From contig PLET01000053.1 of NCBI GenBank assembly GCA_003137095.1, forward strand, positions 909-53,411: a DNA stretch of 52,503 bases. The letters run 5' to 3'. The notes beneath the pieces are model-generated. The model saw only the letters and a program-made list of their open reading frames with translations. It was not told the DNA's origin and did not search any database. Position numbers and translations under genes: made by a program. Origin of the DNA: Gammaproteobacteria bacterium. GTDB taxonomy: Bacteria; Pseudomonadota; Gammaproteobacteria; Steroidobacterales; Steroidobacteraceae. The number at the start of each line of letters is the position of its first letter. Within the stretch, counting starts at the first letter, position 1. Shown here piece by piece: positions 27,121-36,043 of the stretch.

Positions 27121-28047
27121 TCAGCCGCCTGAATGGTAGCTGCGGCCGAGCGATGCCGGACGGTTGAGCAGAATCATGCGCGGATCGCGACAGATCACCA
27201 CCAGCACCACGATGGTCGCGGCATAGGGCAGCATCGACAGGAATTCACTGGGGATGTGCACGCCGAGGCCCTGGGCGTATAGCTGCAGGACGGTCACCGC
27301 GCCAAACAAATACGCGCCCGCGAGCACACGCCAGGGTTTCCAGGTGCCGAAGACCACCAGCGCGAGCGCGATCCAGCCGCGCCCGGCGCTCATGCCCTCG
27401 ACCCACATTGGAGTCACGGCCGTGGACAGGTAGGCACCTGCGATTCCGCTCATCGCACCGCCGAACAGCACCGCCAGGTAGCGGATAAGAATGACCGGTT
27501 CGCCGAGCGCATGCGCAACGGCGGGCGCCTCGCCGACGGCCCGCAGCCGCAGGCCGATTCGCGTGGCCTTGAGAAGCCATGCGATCAGCGCGCACAACGC
27601 AACCGACAGATAAACCAATGCATCGTAATGAAACAGCAGCTCACCGATCACCGGCAGCTTGGTCAGCACAGGTATGGAAATCTGCGGCAGGCGCGCAATC
27701 GGCATGCCGACGAAGCCGCGCCCGGCGAATGCGCTGACTCCGACACCGAACAGCGTCAGCGCCAGACCGGTGGCGACCTGGTTGGTCTGCAGGCTGAGGG
27801 TGAGCAGCGCGAACAGCAGCGCCATTGACGCGCCGGCGAGGGCGGCTGCCGCGTAGCCGAGCAGCAAGCTGCCGGTGGCCACGCCGACGGCGAAACCGGT
27901 GATCGCACCCACCAGCATCATGCCCTCGACGCCGAGATTCAAAACCCCGGCGCGCTCGGTCACCAACTCGCCGAGGGCTGCGTAGATCAGAGGCGTTGCG
28001 GCACCGATGGCGCTCGCGGTGATGGCAACCCAGGTTGCCGCGGTCAT
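27121..28047 (-). CDS. Nucleoside-type ABC transporter permease (second permease)
   Basis: A 308-residue inner-membrane permease of the BPD_transp_2 family in the nucleoside (NupQ/YufQ) branch. It begins TPLIYAALGELVTERAGVLNLGVEGMML, a signature of that branch, and has about eight to ten hydrophobic segments, ending PSEFLSMLPYAATIVVLVV. It overlaps the first permease stop by ATGA. With the double ATPase, the other permease and the divergent BMP protein it would form a nucleoside importer. It is the last gene of the leftward uptake operon. Confidence 0.93.
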   Translation of the reverse strand: MTAATWVAITASAIGAATPLIYAALGELVTERAGVLNLGVEGMMLVGAITGFAVGVATGSLLLGYAAAALAGASMALLFALLTLSLQTNQVATGLALTLFGVGVSAFAGRGFVGMPIARLPQISIPVLTKLPVIGELLFHYDALVYLSVALCALIAWLLKATRIGLRLRAVGEAPAVAHALGEPVILIRYLAVLFGGAMSGIAGAYLSTAVTPMWVEGMSAGRGWIALALVVFGTWKPWRVLAGAYLFGAVTVLQLYAQGLGVHIPSEFLSMLPYAATIVVLVVICRDPRMILLNRPASLGRSYHSGG

Positions 28048-29129
28048 TGCCGCAGCCGCCGCAGGCGGAACTGGATGAACAGCTCCGCCGCAAGCATGAA
28101 GAACAACAGTGCCGCCTGGAAAATGCCGCTGACCGACGAAGGCAGCTGCAGTTCGACCTGTGCGGATTCACCTCCGAGGTAGAGCGCCGACATGAGCAGC
28201 GACGCGAGCACGATGCCCACCGGATGCAGCCGCCCGACGAAGGCGACGATGATGGCCGCAAAGCCGTAGCCCGGCGAAATCACCGGCTGCAGCAATCCAA
28301 TCGGGCCGGCGATCTCGAAGATGCCGGCAAGCCCGGCTGCGCCGCCACCGATCATCAGTGCCAGCCAGATATTGGCGCGCTCGCTGATGCCGGCGTAGGC
28401 CGCCGCGGCGGGCGCCAGACCTCCCACGCGCATGCGAAACCCGGCAGCCGTGGCGGTACCGAACCACCAGGACAGACCCGCGAGCAGCAACGCCACCAAA
28501 AAGCCTGCGTTGACGCGCGCGCCGTCGATCAGCGGCGTGAACAGCGCATTGTCGGGCAGCGGCGGGGACTGCGGGAAATTCTGTCCGGCCGGGTCACGCC
28601 AGGGGCCATGCACCAGGTAGGACAGGAACAGCTGCGCGATGTATACCAGCATCAGACTGACGAAGATCTCGCTGGTGTGAAAGCGCGCTCTGAGGAATGC
28701 GGGTATCGAGGCCCAGGCCATGCCGCCCGCCACGCCAGCGATGCACATAACCGGCAGCGCCCATATGCCGAGCGCGGCGCCATAGTAAATGCCCACGCCG
28801 CCGCCGGTGATCGCGCCGGCCGTGAATTGACCCTCCGCACCGATGTTCCAGATGTTGGCGCGATAGCCGACGGCCAGCCCGAGCGCGCACAGCATCAGCG
28901 GTGTGGCCTTGAGCAGCAATTCACCAATTCCGTAGATCGAGCTGAATGGCTCGACGAAGAACACCTTGAATGCGGCCACGGGATCGCGGCCAAGTGCGCC
29001 GAGCGCCAGGAAGCCGATGCCGATCATCGCCAGCACCGCGAGCGGTGCCGACGCAAAACGCATGACCACCGACGGGCTCGCACGTCGCTCCAGACGCAAC
29101 GGCCAGGGGTCGCCCCTAAGCGGCCACAT
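28044..29129 (-). CDS. Nucleoside-type ABC transporter permease (first permease)
   Basis: A 361-residue permease of the NupP/YufP type. Hallmarks are GEWLLKATPLMLCALGLAVGYRANIWNIGAEG-like text (here GELLLKATPLML) and PGYGFAAIIVAFVGRLHP. It partners the 308-residue permease encoded just downstream. The start overlaps the ATPase stop by 14 bp, so a slightly later start is possible. A paralogue lies at 50456-51517. Confidence 0.93.
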   Translation of the reverse strand: MWPLRGDPWPLRLERRASPSVVMRFASAPLAVLAMIGIGFLALGALGRDPVAAFKVFFVEPFSSIYGIGELLLKATPLMLCALGLAVGYRANIWNIGAEGQFTAGAITGGGVGIYYGAALGIWALPVMCIAGVAGGMAWASIPAFLRARFHTSEIFVSLMLVYIAQLFLSYLVHGPWRDPAGQNFPQSPPLPDNALFTPLIDGARVNAGFLVALLLAGLSWWFGTATAAGFRMRVGGLAPAAAAYAGISERANIWLALMIGGGAAGLAGIFEIAGPIGLLQPVISPGYGFAAIIVAFVGRLHPVGIVLASLLMSALYLGGESAQVELQLPSSVSGIFQAALLFFMLAAELFIQFRLRRLRQ

Positions 29130-30657
29130 GATGATCCGCGGCGGACGCCGCGTCGAATGCGCCGGTCATCCACAATCCCACGGTTTCGGGCGCCAGATCC
29201 GCAGTGGGCACGGCCGCCGACAGCCGCCCGCCCGCCATGACCGACAGACGATCACAGATGGCGAACAGTTCATCGAGTTCCTCGGAGATGACCAGCACCG
29301 CGGTGCCCGCGTCGCGCAGATCGATCAGCGCCTGGCGGATCAGCAAGGAGGCGCCCACGTCGACGCCCCAGGTCGGCTGCGCCACGAGCATCACCTGCGG
29401 CAGCAGCCGGATTTCGCGGCCGACGATGAATTTCTGCAGATTGCCTCCCGAGAGGCTCTCGGCAGGTGCCGAAACGCCGTCGCATTTAACCGAGAATTGC
29501 GCAATCGTCTTGCCCGCGAAGTCGCGCGCGGCGCGCAGCTTCAGCAGGCCGCGGCGCACCAGTCCCGAGCCGGCGCCGGTGAGCACGCAATTGTCGGCGA
29601 GGCTCATCGCGGGCACGGCGCCGCGGCCGAGCCGCTCTTCGGGAACGAAGCGCAGTCCGATCTTGCGGCGCCTTGCCGGATTCAGACGGCCGGCATTCAC
29701 GGCACAGATGCGAACGGCCCCCGGCTGATCGCACAGGCTCTCACCGGAGATGGCCGCGAGCAATTCCTTCTGGCCGTTGCCGGAAACGCCCGCTATGCCC
29801 ACGATTTCGCCGCCGCGCACCGTCAGATTGATCTGCCGCAGCGGGGTGCCGAATGGATCCGCCGTGGCCAGCGACAAATCCGCAATTTCCAGACGCACGG
29901 AATCCGCCTGGCGCGGCGCCAGCGAGCACTCCTTCAGATCGCCGCCCACCATCAGGCGCGCCAGGCCGGCGTTGGTCTCCTGTGCCGGCTTGGCCGTGCC
30001 GCTGACCCGGCCGTTGCGCAACACCGTCGCCACGTCGCACAGTTCGCGGATCTCATCGAGCTTGTGGCTGATGTACAGAATGCTGACGCCCTCCGCCGCC
30101 AGCCGGCGCAGGGTCTTGAACAGCGCGCGCACCGCCTGCGGCGTCAGCACCGAGGTCGGCTCATCCATGATCAGCAGTTTCGGATCCTGCAGCAGGCAGC
30201 GTACGATCTCCACGCGCTGGCGTTCACCCACCGACATGCCGTGGGTGAGCCGCTGCGGGTCGACGGGCAGGCCGTAGCGCTCGGATACCTCGGTGATACG
30301 CGCCGCAAGCTTGCCGGCGGGCATGCGCTCATCCATGGCCAACGCGATGTTCTCGGCCACGGTCAGCGTCTCGAACAGGGAGAAGTGCTGGAATACCATG
30401 CCAATGCCGAGCCGCCGCGCCTGCGCCGGCGTGCGGATGGCGACCGGGGTTCCCTGCCACTCGATGCGTCCCTGATCGGGTTGGACCACGCCGTAGACGA
30501 TCTTCATCAAGGTGCTCTTGCCGGCGCCGTTCTCCCCCAGCAGCGCATGAATTTCGCCGCCCGCGACGTTCAGATCGATGCCGTCGTTGGCGAACACGCC
30601 CGCATAGCGTTTGCTGATACCGCGCAGGAGCAGACGGGGCGCGGCCTCGGCCATCAT
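29116..30657 (-). CDS. Nucleoside-type ABC transporter double ATPase
   Basis: A 513-residue protein with two fused ABC ATPase domains as in NupO, MglA and RbsA types. Domain 1 has Walker A GENGAGKST (near residue 38), signature SVGERQRVEIVRCL and Walker B LLIMDEPTSVL. Domain 2 has a degenerate Walker A (GVSGNGQKELL) and signature LSGGNLQKFIVGREI, normal for this branch. The ATG at 30657 overlaps the NUP gene stop by ATGA. A longer frame upstream overlaps that gene and is rejected. Confidence 0.94.
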   Translation of the reverse strand: MMAEAAPRLLLRGISKRYAGVFANDGIDLNVAGGEIHALLGENGAGKSTLMKIVYGVVQPDQGRIEWQGTPVAIRTPAQARRLGIGMVFQHFSLFETLTVAENIALAMDERMPAGKLAARITEVSERYGLPVDPQRLTHGMSVGERQRVEIVRCLLQDPKLLIMDEPTSVLTPQAVRALFKTLRRLAAEGVSILYISHKLDEIRELCDVATVLRNGRVSGTAKPAQETNAGLARLMVGGDLKECSLAPRQADSVRLEIADLSLATADPFGTPLRQINLTVRGGEIVGIAGVSGNGQKELLAAISGESLCDQPGAVRICAVNAGRLNPARRRKIGLRFVPEERLGRGAVPAMSLADNCVLTGAGSGLVRRGLLKLRAARDFAGKTIAQFSVKCDGVSAPAESLSGGNLQKFIVGREIRLLPQVMLVAQPTWGVDVGASLLIRQALIDLRDAGTAVLVISEELDELFAICDRLSVMAGGRLSAAVPTADLAPETVGLWMTGAFDAASAADHHVAA

Positions 30658-31748
30658 GGTGCCGGTGCCGACGGCACACCGATGCGCCACACATCCCAGT
30701 CCTGCACGATGGCCGTCACCAGCGGCATCCCCGCGCGCACCAGATTCTTCGTGGAGATGCGCAACGCGCCTGCCAGGCGGCGCTGCGCGATCATCGACTC
30801 GAGCACGGATTGATGTGGATAAGGCCGGTCGAAATCGGAGCCGCTGCGCAGGATGGCGATGCGCTTGAAGTCGATCAATCCGCCGGCGGCGCCGCGCGTC
30901 AGCGCGTTCAAAGTCGCGTTGTCCTCCTGCTGTGTGGTGCAGTACACGCCCGCGCCGCCGGTGAGCAGCCGGGTCCAGCGGCGGGCGTGACCGCCCAGGC
31001 GCCGTCCCGACCACCAGGTGTCGCCCGACAGCGTGTCGCATTGGATCACGGCCGGCGCTTGGTTGGCCGGCGCCGCGGGATAGTGCCGTCGGTAACGCCG
31101 CGCGTCGTCGGCATCCTCGAGCACGACCTGGCGCGACAGCGCCAGCGCCTTTTGCAGCAGCGTCTCGTCGAGACGGAACACTTCGGTGCCATAGTCGAAC
31201 TTCGGCACTTCAACCGGCGAATTGGTCAGCACTCCGAAATAGCCGTCCACCCAGCCACGCGGCAGTTCCCTGGCGTCGATCTCGTGGGCAATGCCGCTGT
31301 CGACCGCATAACGAGCCCAGGCGGCCGAACCCAGGGTACCGCGCAACGGATCGATGCCGGCAATGCCCGCCACCAGGAAGTAGGTTTTGCGCAGATCGAA
31401 AAGTCCGCTGTAAATCACCGCCATGGTCGAGGCGGCTGCGTTGGCATGCCCCATGCCGGTGGTCATCTGGCACACCGCGTCGGCATCGCAATGCACGGCG
31501 GGAAATTCCGCCGGCAGGCCCGGCACGCGGATTTCGGCGGCCGGCTTGAGCGCCTCGAGCCAGGGCGCAGCCTCCAGGTCGAACATGTTGATGATCAGCA
31601 CTTTGACCGCCAGGGGCGCCGCCGGCGCCGCGCCCTGGACCGTGGCGCCGGGCTGGGCCGCGCCGGGCTCGGCCGCGCCGGCCGCGGCCGGCACCCATGC
31701 GATCAGCAGCAGCAGCGCGCAGCAGCGGCCGGCGATTTCATCGATCAT
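30654..31748 (-). CDS. Purine nucleoside permease family protein (NUP), exported
   Basis: A 364-residue protein with a signal peptide (residues 1-25) and an Ala/Gly/Pro linker (about 26-46). The NUP domain follows: VKVLIINMFDLEAAPWLEAL, QMTTGMGHANAAASTMA, LVAGIAGIDPLRGTLGSAAWARYAVD and GRRLGGHARRWTRLLT. The family was named for nucleoside uptake, but the soluble fold resembles nucleoside phosphorylases, so periplasmic base release or binding is possible. It sits between a TonB receptor (19-bp gap) and a nucleoside ABC transporter, so a step in moving purine nucleosides through the periplasm is likely. No membrane helix is visible after the signal peptide. Confidence 0.88.
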   Translation of the reverse strand: MIDEIAGRCCALLLLIAWVPAAAGAAEPGAAQPGATVQGAAPAAPLAVKVLIINMFDLEAAPWLEALKPAAEIRVPGLPAEFPAVHCDADAVCQMTTGMGHANAAASTMAVIYSGLFDLRKTYFLVAGIAGIDPLRGTLGSAAWARYAVDSGIAHEIDARELPRGWVDGYFGVLTNSPVEVPKFDYGTEVFRLDETLLQKALALSRQVVLEDADDARRYRRHYPAAPANQAPAVIQCDTLSGDTWWSGRRLGGHARRWTRLLTGGAGVYCTTQQEDNATLNALTRGAAGGLIDFKRIAILRSGSDFDRPYPHQSVLESMIAQRRLAGALRISTKNLVRAGMPLVTAIVQDWDVWRIGVPSAPAP

Positions 31749-31767
31749 CCAACTCCCTCGGATTCGG

Positions 31768-34125
31768 CTAAAACTTCACCCGCAACTGCGCGCCGACGAT
31801 GCGCGGATCGTTGATGTACCCAAGATTGTCGTCGAAGTCGATGCCGCCGATGGCGCGGATCTCATTGGTGCAATTACGGCAGAAAATCGCCGCATCATAC
31901 TTGCCGTTGCCCCACGCATAACCGAGACGAAGTCCAGCCTGGAACAGCGGCGCACCGGTGAACTCCTTGGATTCGTACAGGAAAAAATTGACTTCGCTGC
32001 GATATGACAGGTCCGCATAGCCGTACAGCTTGCGGCCCGCGCCCAGCGGCACGTCATAGCGCAGCGCCGCGTTGCCCACCCATTTCGCCGCCTGCGGCAG
32101 CGGATTGCCGTTGATCTCGGCGTTGCCGGCGGCGCCCGCCGCGATCCCGAGGGCCGGGACACCTCCGACGGGCACGATGGGGTTGGTGACGGTGCAAATG
32201 GCGCAGACACCGACGGTGAGACTCGGATCATCGATCCGCGTGTAGTTGTAGCTGCCGTTCAGGCTGAGAAACAGATTCGGCGCCAATTGCGCGTCAAAAT
32301 CGAGCTCGGCCCCCTTGCCGATGGTCGATTGTGCGTTGAGCAGCTGCGTGGTGTTCTCGTTGCCGCCGACGGCGGTGAGCTGCTGATGGCTGACGTCGTA
32401 GTAATACACGTCGAATGCAACGCGCGCGCGGCGCTCGAACAGGTCGGCCTTCACGCCGGTCTCATAGGAAATGTTGGTCTCGGATTTCGCGAATTGGATC
32501 GGCTCGCCGGTGGCCGTGCCGGGGGCGTCGTACTCCGGCGCACGGAAGCCGGTCGCGATCCGGGCGTAGAGGTTGACGTCGGAATTCAGGGTATAGGTGG
32601 CACTCACGTCCCAGCTTACATTGGAGGCGCTGCTGGATTCGGACAGCGGCGGTGACGGCGGCGGAAACGAGGTGTTGTACAGCACCGCGAATTCCTTGTG
32701 ATCCTCGGTGAAGCGCACGCCCGCACGCGCCTTGAAGTCGGACGTCACGGTGTACTCCAGCGAGCCGAAAATCGCCTCCGCATCGTTTTTCTGACGCGAC
32801 ACTTCGGTGTCGAGCAGCGACCATAGATTGCTTGCGGCACACACCGGCACGAACGCGCCATCCCCCGGCGCGCAATAGTCGTCGTCGGCCGCCGTGACGC
32901 TCTCGTAAAACAGGAAAACGCCGGCCTGGCCCTGCAGCGGACCGTCGTTCTTGGAAACCACGCGAAACTCCTGGGTGAGCTGCTCGTGGCTGTTGAGCCC
33001 GGCCGAGGTTTGCACCGGGAATTCGATGTAGGAGGCACGCTGCTGCGGGCTGCACTGCGGCGGGCAATTGTAGGCGGCGCCGGGGCCGTAGCCGCCGTCG
33101 ATGTCGCCCTCCGCCAGGTAGCGCTGCACCGATTCGTAGCCGGTGATCGATTGAAGCGTCATGCCCGGCAGGCTCCACGTCAGGTGCACGTTGGTGCCGA
33201 TGGTGCTGAGATTGGAGCTGTTCGGCCCATCGGCGTACATCGTCGCCGGATCGAAGCCGGGGATCAGATCGTTGCTGCCCCTGGAAATGATGTTCGCACG
33301 GAACAGCGTCGACGAACCGGTGAGACTGCGGCCGTGCACGTTGAACAGCGCCGTGAAACCGTCGCTGGGCTGAAACAGCAGCTGCAGGCGGGCGGCCCAG
33401 TCGTCGTAGCCGCCGAGAGTGGTCAGATTGATCGGGTCGTTGACCCAGTTGTCGCGGTGCTGGCCCTGCACCGAGGCACGGAATGCCATCTGATCGCTGA
33501 CCGGCAGATTGATGATCCCCTGGAAGACGGCCGAGTTATAGGTGCCGTCCGACAACGAAAAATCCCCCGTGGTCTCCCCGAGCTGCGGCTTGGCGGATTC
33601 GAGCTTCACGACGCCGGCCGGCGAGTTTCGTCCGAACAGCGTGCCCTGCGGTCCGCGCAGCACCTCGACGTCGCCTTGATCGAAGATCGGAAAGCCCTTC
33701 AAGGCTGGATTCTCCTGGATGATGTCGTCATACAGCAGCGACACCGGCTGCGAGGCGAAATCCGTGAAGTCGGTGTTTCCGTAGCCGCGGATGTAGAACC
33801 GCGGGAAGGCGCGGCCATTCGACGATTCGATGTTGAGGCTCGGCACCTTGAAGGCGAGCTGTTTGATGTCATCGCCCGTATCGCCGAGCACCTGCAGCGC
33901 ATCGCCGCTCAACACCGATGCGGAGACCGGCACGTCCTTGAGCTTCTCCTCCCGGCGCGTGGCCGTGACTACCACTTCGGGAATGGTGTCGGCTTCCGCG
34001 GCCGCACCCTCGGCCGCGAGTGCGGCCGGCGTCATACATGCCGTCGAGGCCAGCGCCAGGGCCAATTCCAATACCCGCGCAAAGGGGCACCGCCACCCTG
34101 ATGGGGCATCGAATCTGGAACTCAT
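31768..34125 (-). CDS. TonB-dependent outer-membrane receptor, probable purine/nucleoside uptake
   Basis: A 785-residue receptor with a signal peptide ending near ALAA, a TonB box-like DTIPEVVVTATRR, a plug domain (about residues 50-170; VEVLRGPQGTLFGRNSPAGVV), and a 22-strand-type barrel ending GAQLRVKF with terminal Phe. It resembles the large TonB receptor group used for diverse small molecules rather than a classic siderophore receptor, but substrate assignment rests on the operon (NUP plus nucleoside ABC genes). A GGAAGGG site six bases upstream favours ATG 34125 over the ATG at 34131. Confidence 0.9.
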   Translation of the reverse strand: MSSRFDAPSGWRCPFARVLELALALASTACMTPAALAAEGAAAEADTIPEVVVTATRREEKLKDVPVSASVLSGDALQVLGDTGDDIKQLAFKVPSLNIESSNGRAFPRFYIRGYGNTDFTDFASQPVSLLYDDIIQENPALKGFPIFDQGDVEVLRGPQGTLFGRNSPAGVVKLESAKPQLGETTGDFSLSDGTYNSAVFQGIINLPVSDQMAFRASVQGQHRDNWVNDPINLTTLGGYDDWAARLQLLFQPSDGFTALFNVHGRSLTGSSTLFRANIISRGSNDLIPGFDPATMYADGPNSSNLSTIGTNVHLTWSLPGMTLQSITGYESVQRYLAEGDIDGGYGPGAAYNCPPQCSPQQRASYIEFPVQTSAGLNSHEQLTQEFRVVSKNDGPLQGQAGVFLFYESVTAADDDYCAPGDGAFVPVCAASNLWSLLDTEVSRQKNDAEAIFGSLEYTVTSDFKARAGVRFTEDHKEFAVLYNTSFPPPSPPLSESSSASNVSWDVSATYTLNSDVNLYARIATGFRAPEYDAPGTATGEPIQFAKSETNISYETGVKADLFERRARVAFDVYYYDVSHQQLTAVGGNENTTQLLNAQSTIGKGAELDFDAQLAPNLFLSLNGSYNYTRIDDPSLTVGVCAICTVTNPIVPVGGVPALGIAAGAAGNAEINGNPLPQAAKWVGNAALRYDVPLGAGRKLYGYADLSYRSEVNFFLYESKEFTGAPLFQAGLRLGYAWGNGKYDAAIFCRNCTNEIRAIGGIDFDDNLGYINDPRIVGAQLRVKF

Positions 34126-34241
34126 CGCCATCCCTTCCCGGCGCTTGCGCGACCTTTAAAGACCCACGCGAGAGCCAACACTCGGGTGAGAAAAAACCAC
34201 GGCGTGCTGGTCCCCTGCGCACGTGTTTTTTAGTTGTCGAT

Positions 34242-34263
34242 GATTGCAACCGTTGTTGCAATC
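34242..34263. promoter_or_regulatory. Inverted repeat, candidate operator
   Basis: Perfect 8-base arms GATTGCAA and TTGCAATC are separated by CCGTTG. The centre lies about 65 bp before the BMP start and about 130 bp before the TonB receptor start, a fitting place for a regulator of both units. The protein that would bind is not encoded in the window. Confidence 0.55.
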
Positions 34264-34266
34264 CTT

Positions 34267-34283
34267 ACACTACACACGAGTGT
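34267..34283. promoter_or_regulatory. Second short inverted repeat next to the candidate operator
   Basis: Arms ACACT and AGTGT surround a 7-base centre, beginning 4 bp after the larger inverted repeat. The arms are short enough to occur by chance; the adjacency is what makes it worth noting. Confidence 0.3.
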
Positions 34284-34317
34284 CGCCGCTGTAAAGTGAA
34301 CCGAGGGCTTTAATTCC

Positions 34318-35433
34318 ATGCACCATCGATCGGACGTTGCACTTGAATTTCGTGCCAAATCCGGGACGTTCGCATGGCAAGCACTTCTCGCTGCCATCGC
34401 GCTGGCCAGCGCCGCGAGCGTTGCCGCTGCGCCACTGAAGGTGGGCTTCGTGTACGTGGGTCCGGCCTCCGACGGCGGCTGGTCCTATCAGCATAACCTC
34501 GGGCGGCTGGCGCTGGAGCGCGAATTCGGCTCCAAGATCGAGACCACCTACGTCGAGAACGTGCCGGAGTCCGCCGATGCCGAGCGGGTCATCCGTCAGT
34601 TGGCCGCCAAGGGCTACACGCTGATCTTCACCACCTCGTTCGGCTACATGGAGCCGACGCTCAAGGTCGCCAAACTCTTCCCGCAGGTGCATTTCGAACA
34701 TGCCACCGGCTACAAGACCGCGGCCAACGTGGTCACCTATGAGGCGCAGTTCTACGAAGGCGCCTATCTGCTCGGCGTGCTCGCAGGCAAGATGACCAAG
34801 AGCAACACCTTGGGCTATGTCGCCTCCTTCCCGATCTCCGAGGTGATCCGCAACATCGATGCATTCACCCTGGGTGCGCGCAGCGTCAATCCGAAGATCC
34901 GCACCAAAGTCGTGTGGGCCGACACTTGGTACGATCCCGGCAAGGAACGGCAGGCGGCCGAGGCGTTGATCGCCCAGGGCGCCGATATCCTGTGCCAGAA
35001 CACGGACTCACCGGCGGTGGTCCAAGTGGCGGAGGAGAAGGGCATTCATGCCTTCGGCTGGGATTCGGACATGGCGAAATTCGGTCCGCATGCGCAATTG
35101 ACGGCCAATACCGAAAACTGGAACGGCTACTACATCGGGGAGGTCAACAAGGTGCTGGCCGGCACGTGGACCGGCGAGCGCCGGACCCACTGGGGCATCA
35201 AGGAGGGCACTGTGGAACTCACGCCCCTCAGCAAGGCCGTGCCCGCCGACGTGGCCGGCATCTACGAGGCGAAGAAGTCGGCGCTCATGGCCGGCGCGTT
35301 GCTGCCCTTTGCCGGTCCCATCAAGGACAACGGCGGCACCCTTAAGGTGCCCGCCGGCTCATCGGTGCCGGCGGATGCGCTGGTGTCGATCAACTGGTTC
35401 GTCGACGGCGTCGACGGCACTATTCCGAAGTAG
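34318..35433 (+). CDS. BMP-family nucleoside-binding protein of an ABC importer
   Basis: A 371-residue periplasmic protein of the BMP/PnrA family, which binds nucleosides. Residues 1-38 form a long signal peptide ending SVAAA. The mature protein starts APLKVGFVYVGPASDGGWSYQHN, the family opening, and continues with IFTTSFGYM, YEAQFYEGAYLLGVLAG and FGWDSDMAKFGP. No lipobox cysteine follows the signal peptide, unlike lipoprotein members such as BmpA. It is divergent from its presumed ABC partners and is the only binding protein in the window, so it may serve both ABC systems. Its end overlaps the convergent allA gene by 14 bp. Confidence 0.93.
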   Translation: MHHRSDVALEFRAKSGTFAWQALLAAIALASAASVAAAPLKVGFVYVGPASDGGWSYQHNLGRLALEREFGSKIETTYVENVPESADAERVIRQLAAKGYTLIFTTSFGYMEPTLKVAKLFPQVHFEHATGYKTAANVVTYEAQFYEGAYLLGVLAGKMTKSNTLGYVASFPISEVIRNIDAFTLGARSVNPKIRTKVVWADTWYDPGKERQAAEALIAQGADILCQNTDSPAVVQVAEEKGIHAFGWDSDMAKFGPHAQLTANTENWNGYYIGEVNKVLAGTWTGERRTHWGIKEGTVELTPLSKAVPADVAGIYEAKKSALMAGALLPFAGPIKDNGGTLKVPAGSSVPADALVSINWFVDGVDGTIPK

Positions 35434-36040
35434 TGCCGTGGCCGTGTACCGCGGTGGCGCCGGCTTGCACCTCGGCGCCGGCTTGCATCTCGGCGCCGGC
35501 TTGCACCTCAGCACCTGCTTGCACTTCGGCATCTGCTTGCACTTCGGCACCGAGGTGCACCTCGACACCCTCGATGGGTATCTCCTCGCAATTGTCCCCC
35601 GGAGCGCCGCGATCGATGACCAGAAAGCGCGAGGTTTGATCGAGCGCGATCAGTGCATGGTGCCAGGTGTTACGGCGAAAATTCACTCCCTGGCCGCCTG
35701 AACTCAAGAACGCGCGGATGCCGGCCGCGACGTCCGGCCCGTCCCCGGCCACCACCACCAGAAATCGCCGCCCGTCCAGCGGCACGAATGCCTGGCTGGA
35801 GAGCGGATGGCGCTCAAGCGAGCGCACGGCCAGCGGCAGCCGGCGGGGCACGGACTCGAAAATGCTGAGCAGCGGCCGGCCGCCGTCCTGCAGCACGTCG
35901 ATCCGGGCCAGATCGTCGAAGCGCCGGCAGGTGTCCTCGTTGATCCGGCGAAAGGGCCGGCCGTGCGTCTCGATCACCTCTCCGTAGGGCGCGAACGCCT
36001 CGGCCGTCAGCGCAACTGCCGTCAACCCGAGCGTGCCCAT
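35420..36040 (-). CDS. allA: Ureidoglycolate lyase AllA with repeat tail
   Basis: A 206-residue enzyme that splits ureidoglycolate to glyoxylate and urea, the last step of this pathway. Family features are EAFAPYGEVIETHG near the N-terminus, SSQAFVPLDGRRFLVVVA, and the metal-binding FRRNTWHHALIAL. The usual AllA length is about 160-170 residues, and the family domain ends near residue 165. The extra tail holds five to six copies of a six-residue AEVQAG unit encoded by an 18-bp tandem repeat. The start is 3 bp downstream of the allantoicase stop. Confidence 0.92.
   Translation of the reverse strand: MGTLGLTAVALTAEAFAPYGEVIETHGRPFRRINEDTCRRFDDLARIDVLQDGGRPLLSIFESVPRRLPLAVRSLERHPLSSQAFVPLDGRRFLVVVAGDGPDVAAGIRAFLSSGGQGVNFRRNTWHHALIALDQTSRFLVIDRGAPGDNCEEIPIEGVEVHLGAEVQADAEVQAGAEVQAGAEMQAGAEVQAGATAVHGHGTTSE
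35456..35563. repeat. 18-bp tandem repeat, six units, inside allA
   Basis: Consecutive 18-base units begin at 35456, 35474, 35492, 35510, 35528 and 35546. Units 1 and 3 are identical (GGCGCCGGCTTGCACCTC), unit 2 differs by one base, units 4-5 by a few, and unit 6 more. The period keeps the reading frame and encodes the repeating AEVQAG tail. Similarity rising toward the gene's 3' end suggests recent expansion there. Confidence 0.95.
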
Positions 36041-36043
36041 CGC

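Larger units (their letters stand above)
34126..34317. promoter_or_regulatory. Divergent control region of the nucleoside uptake genes
   Basis: A 192-bp region between the TonB receptor operon (left) and the BMP binding-protein gene (right). It is more AT-rich than the neighbouring genes and contains two adjoining inverted repeats at 34242-34283. I could not fix promoter boxes with confidence. Shared control of the two units from here is likely. Confidence 0.6.

Noticed and set aside
35456..35563. CRISPR-like repeat array
   Set aside because: Units are 18 bp, directly adjacent without spacers, and in frame within allA.
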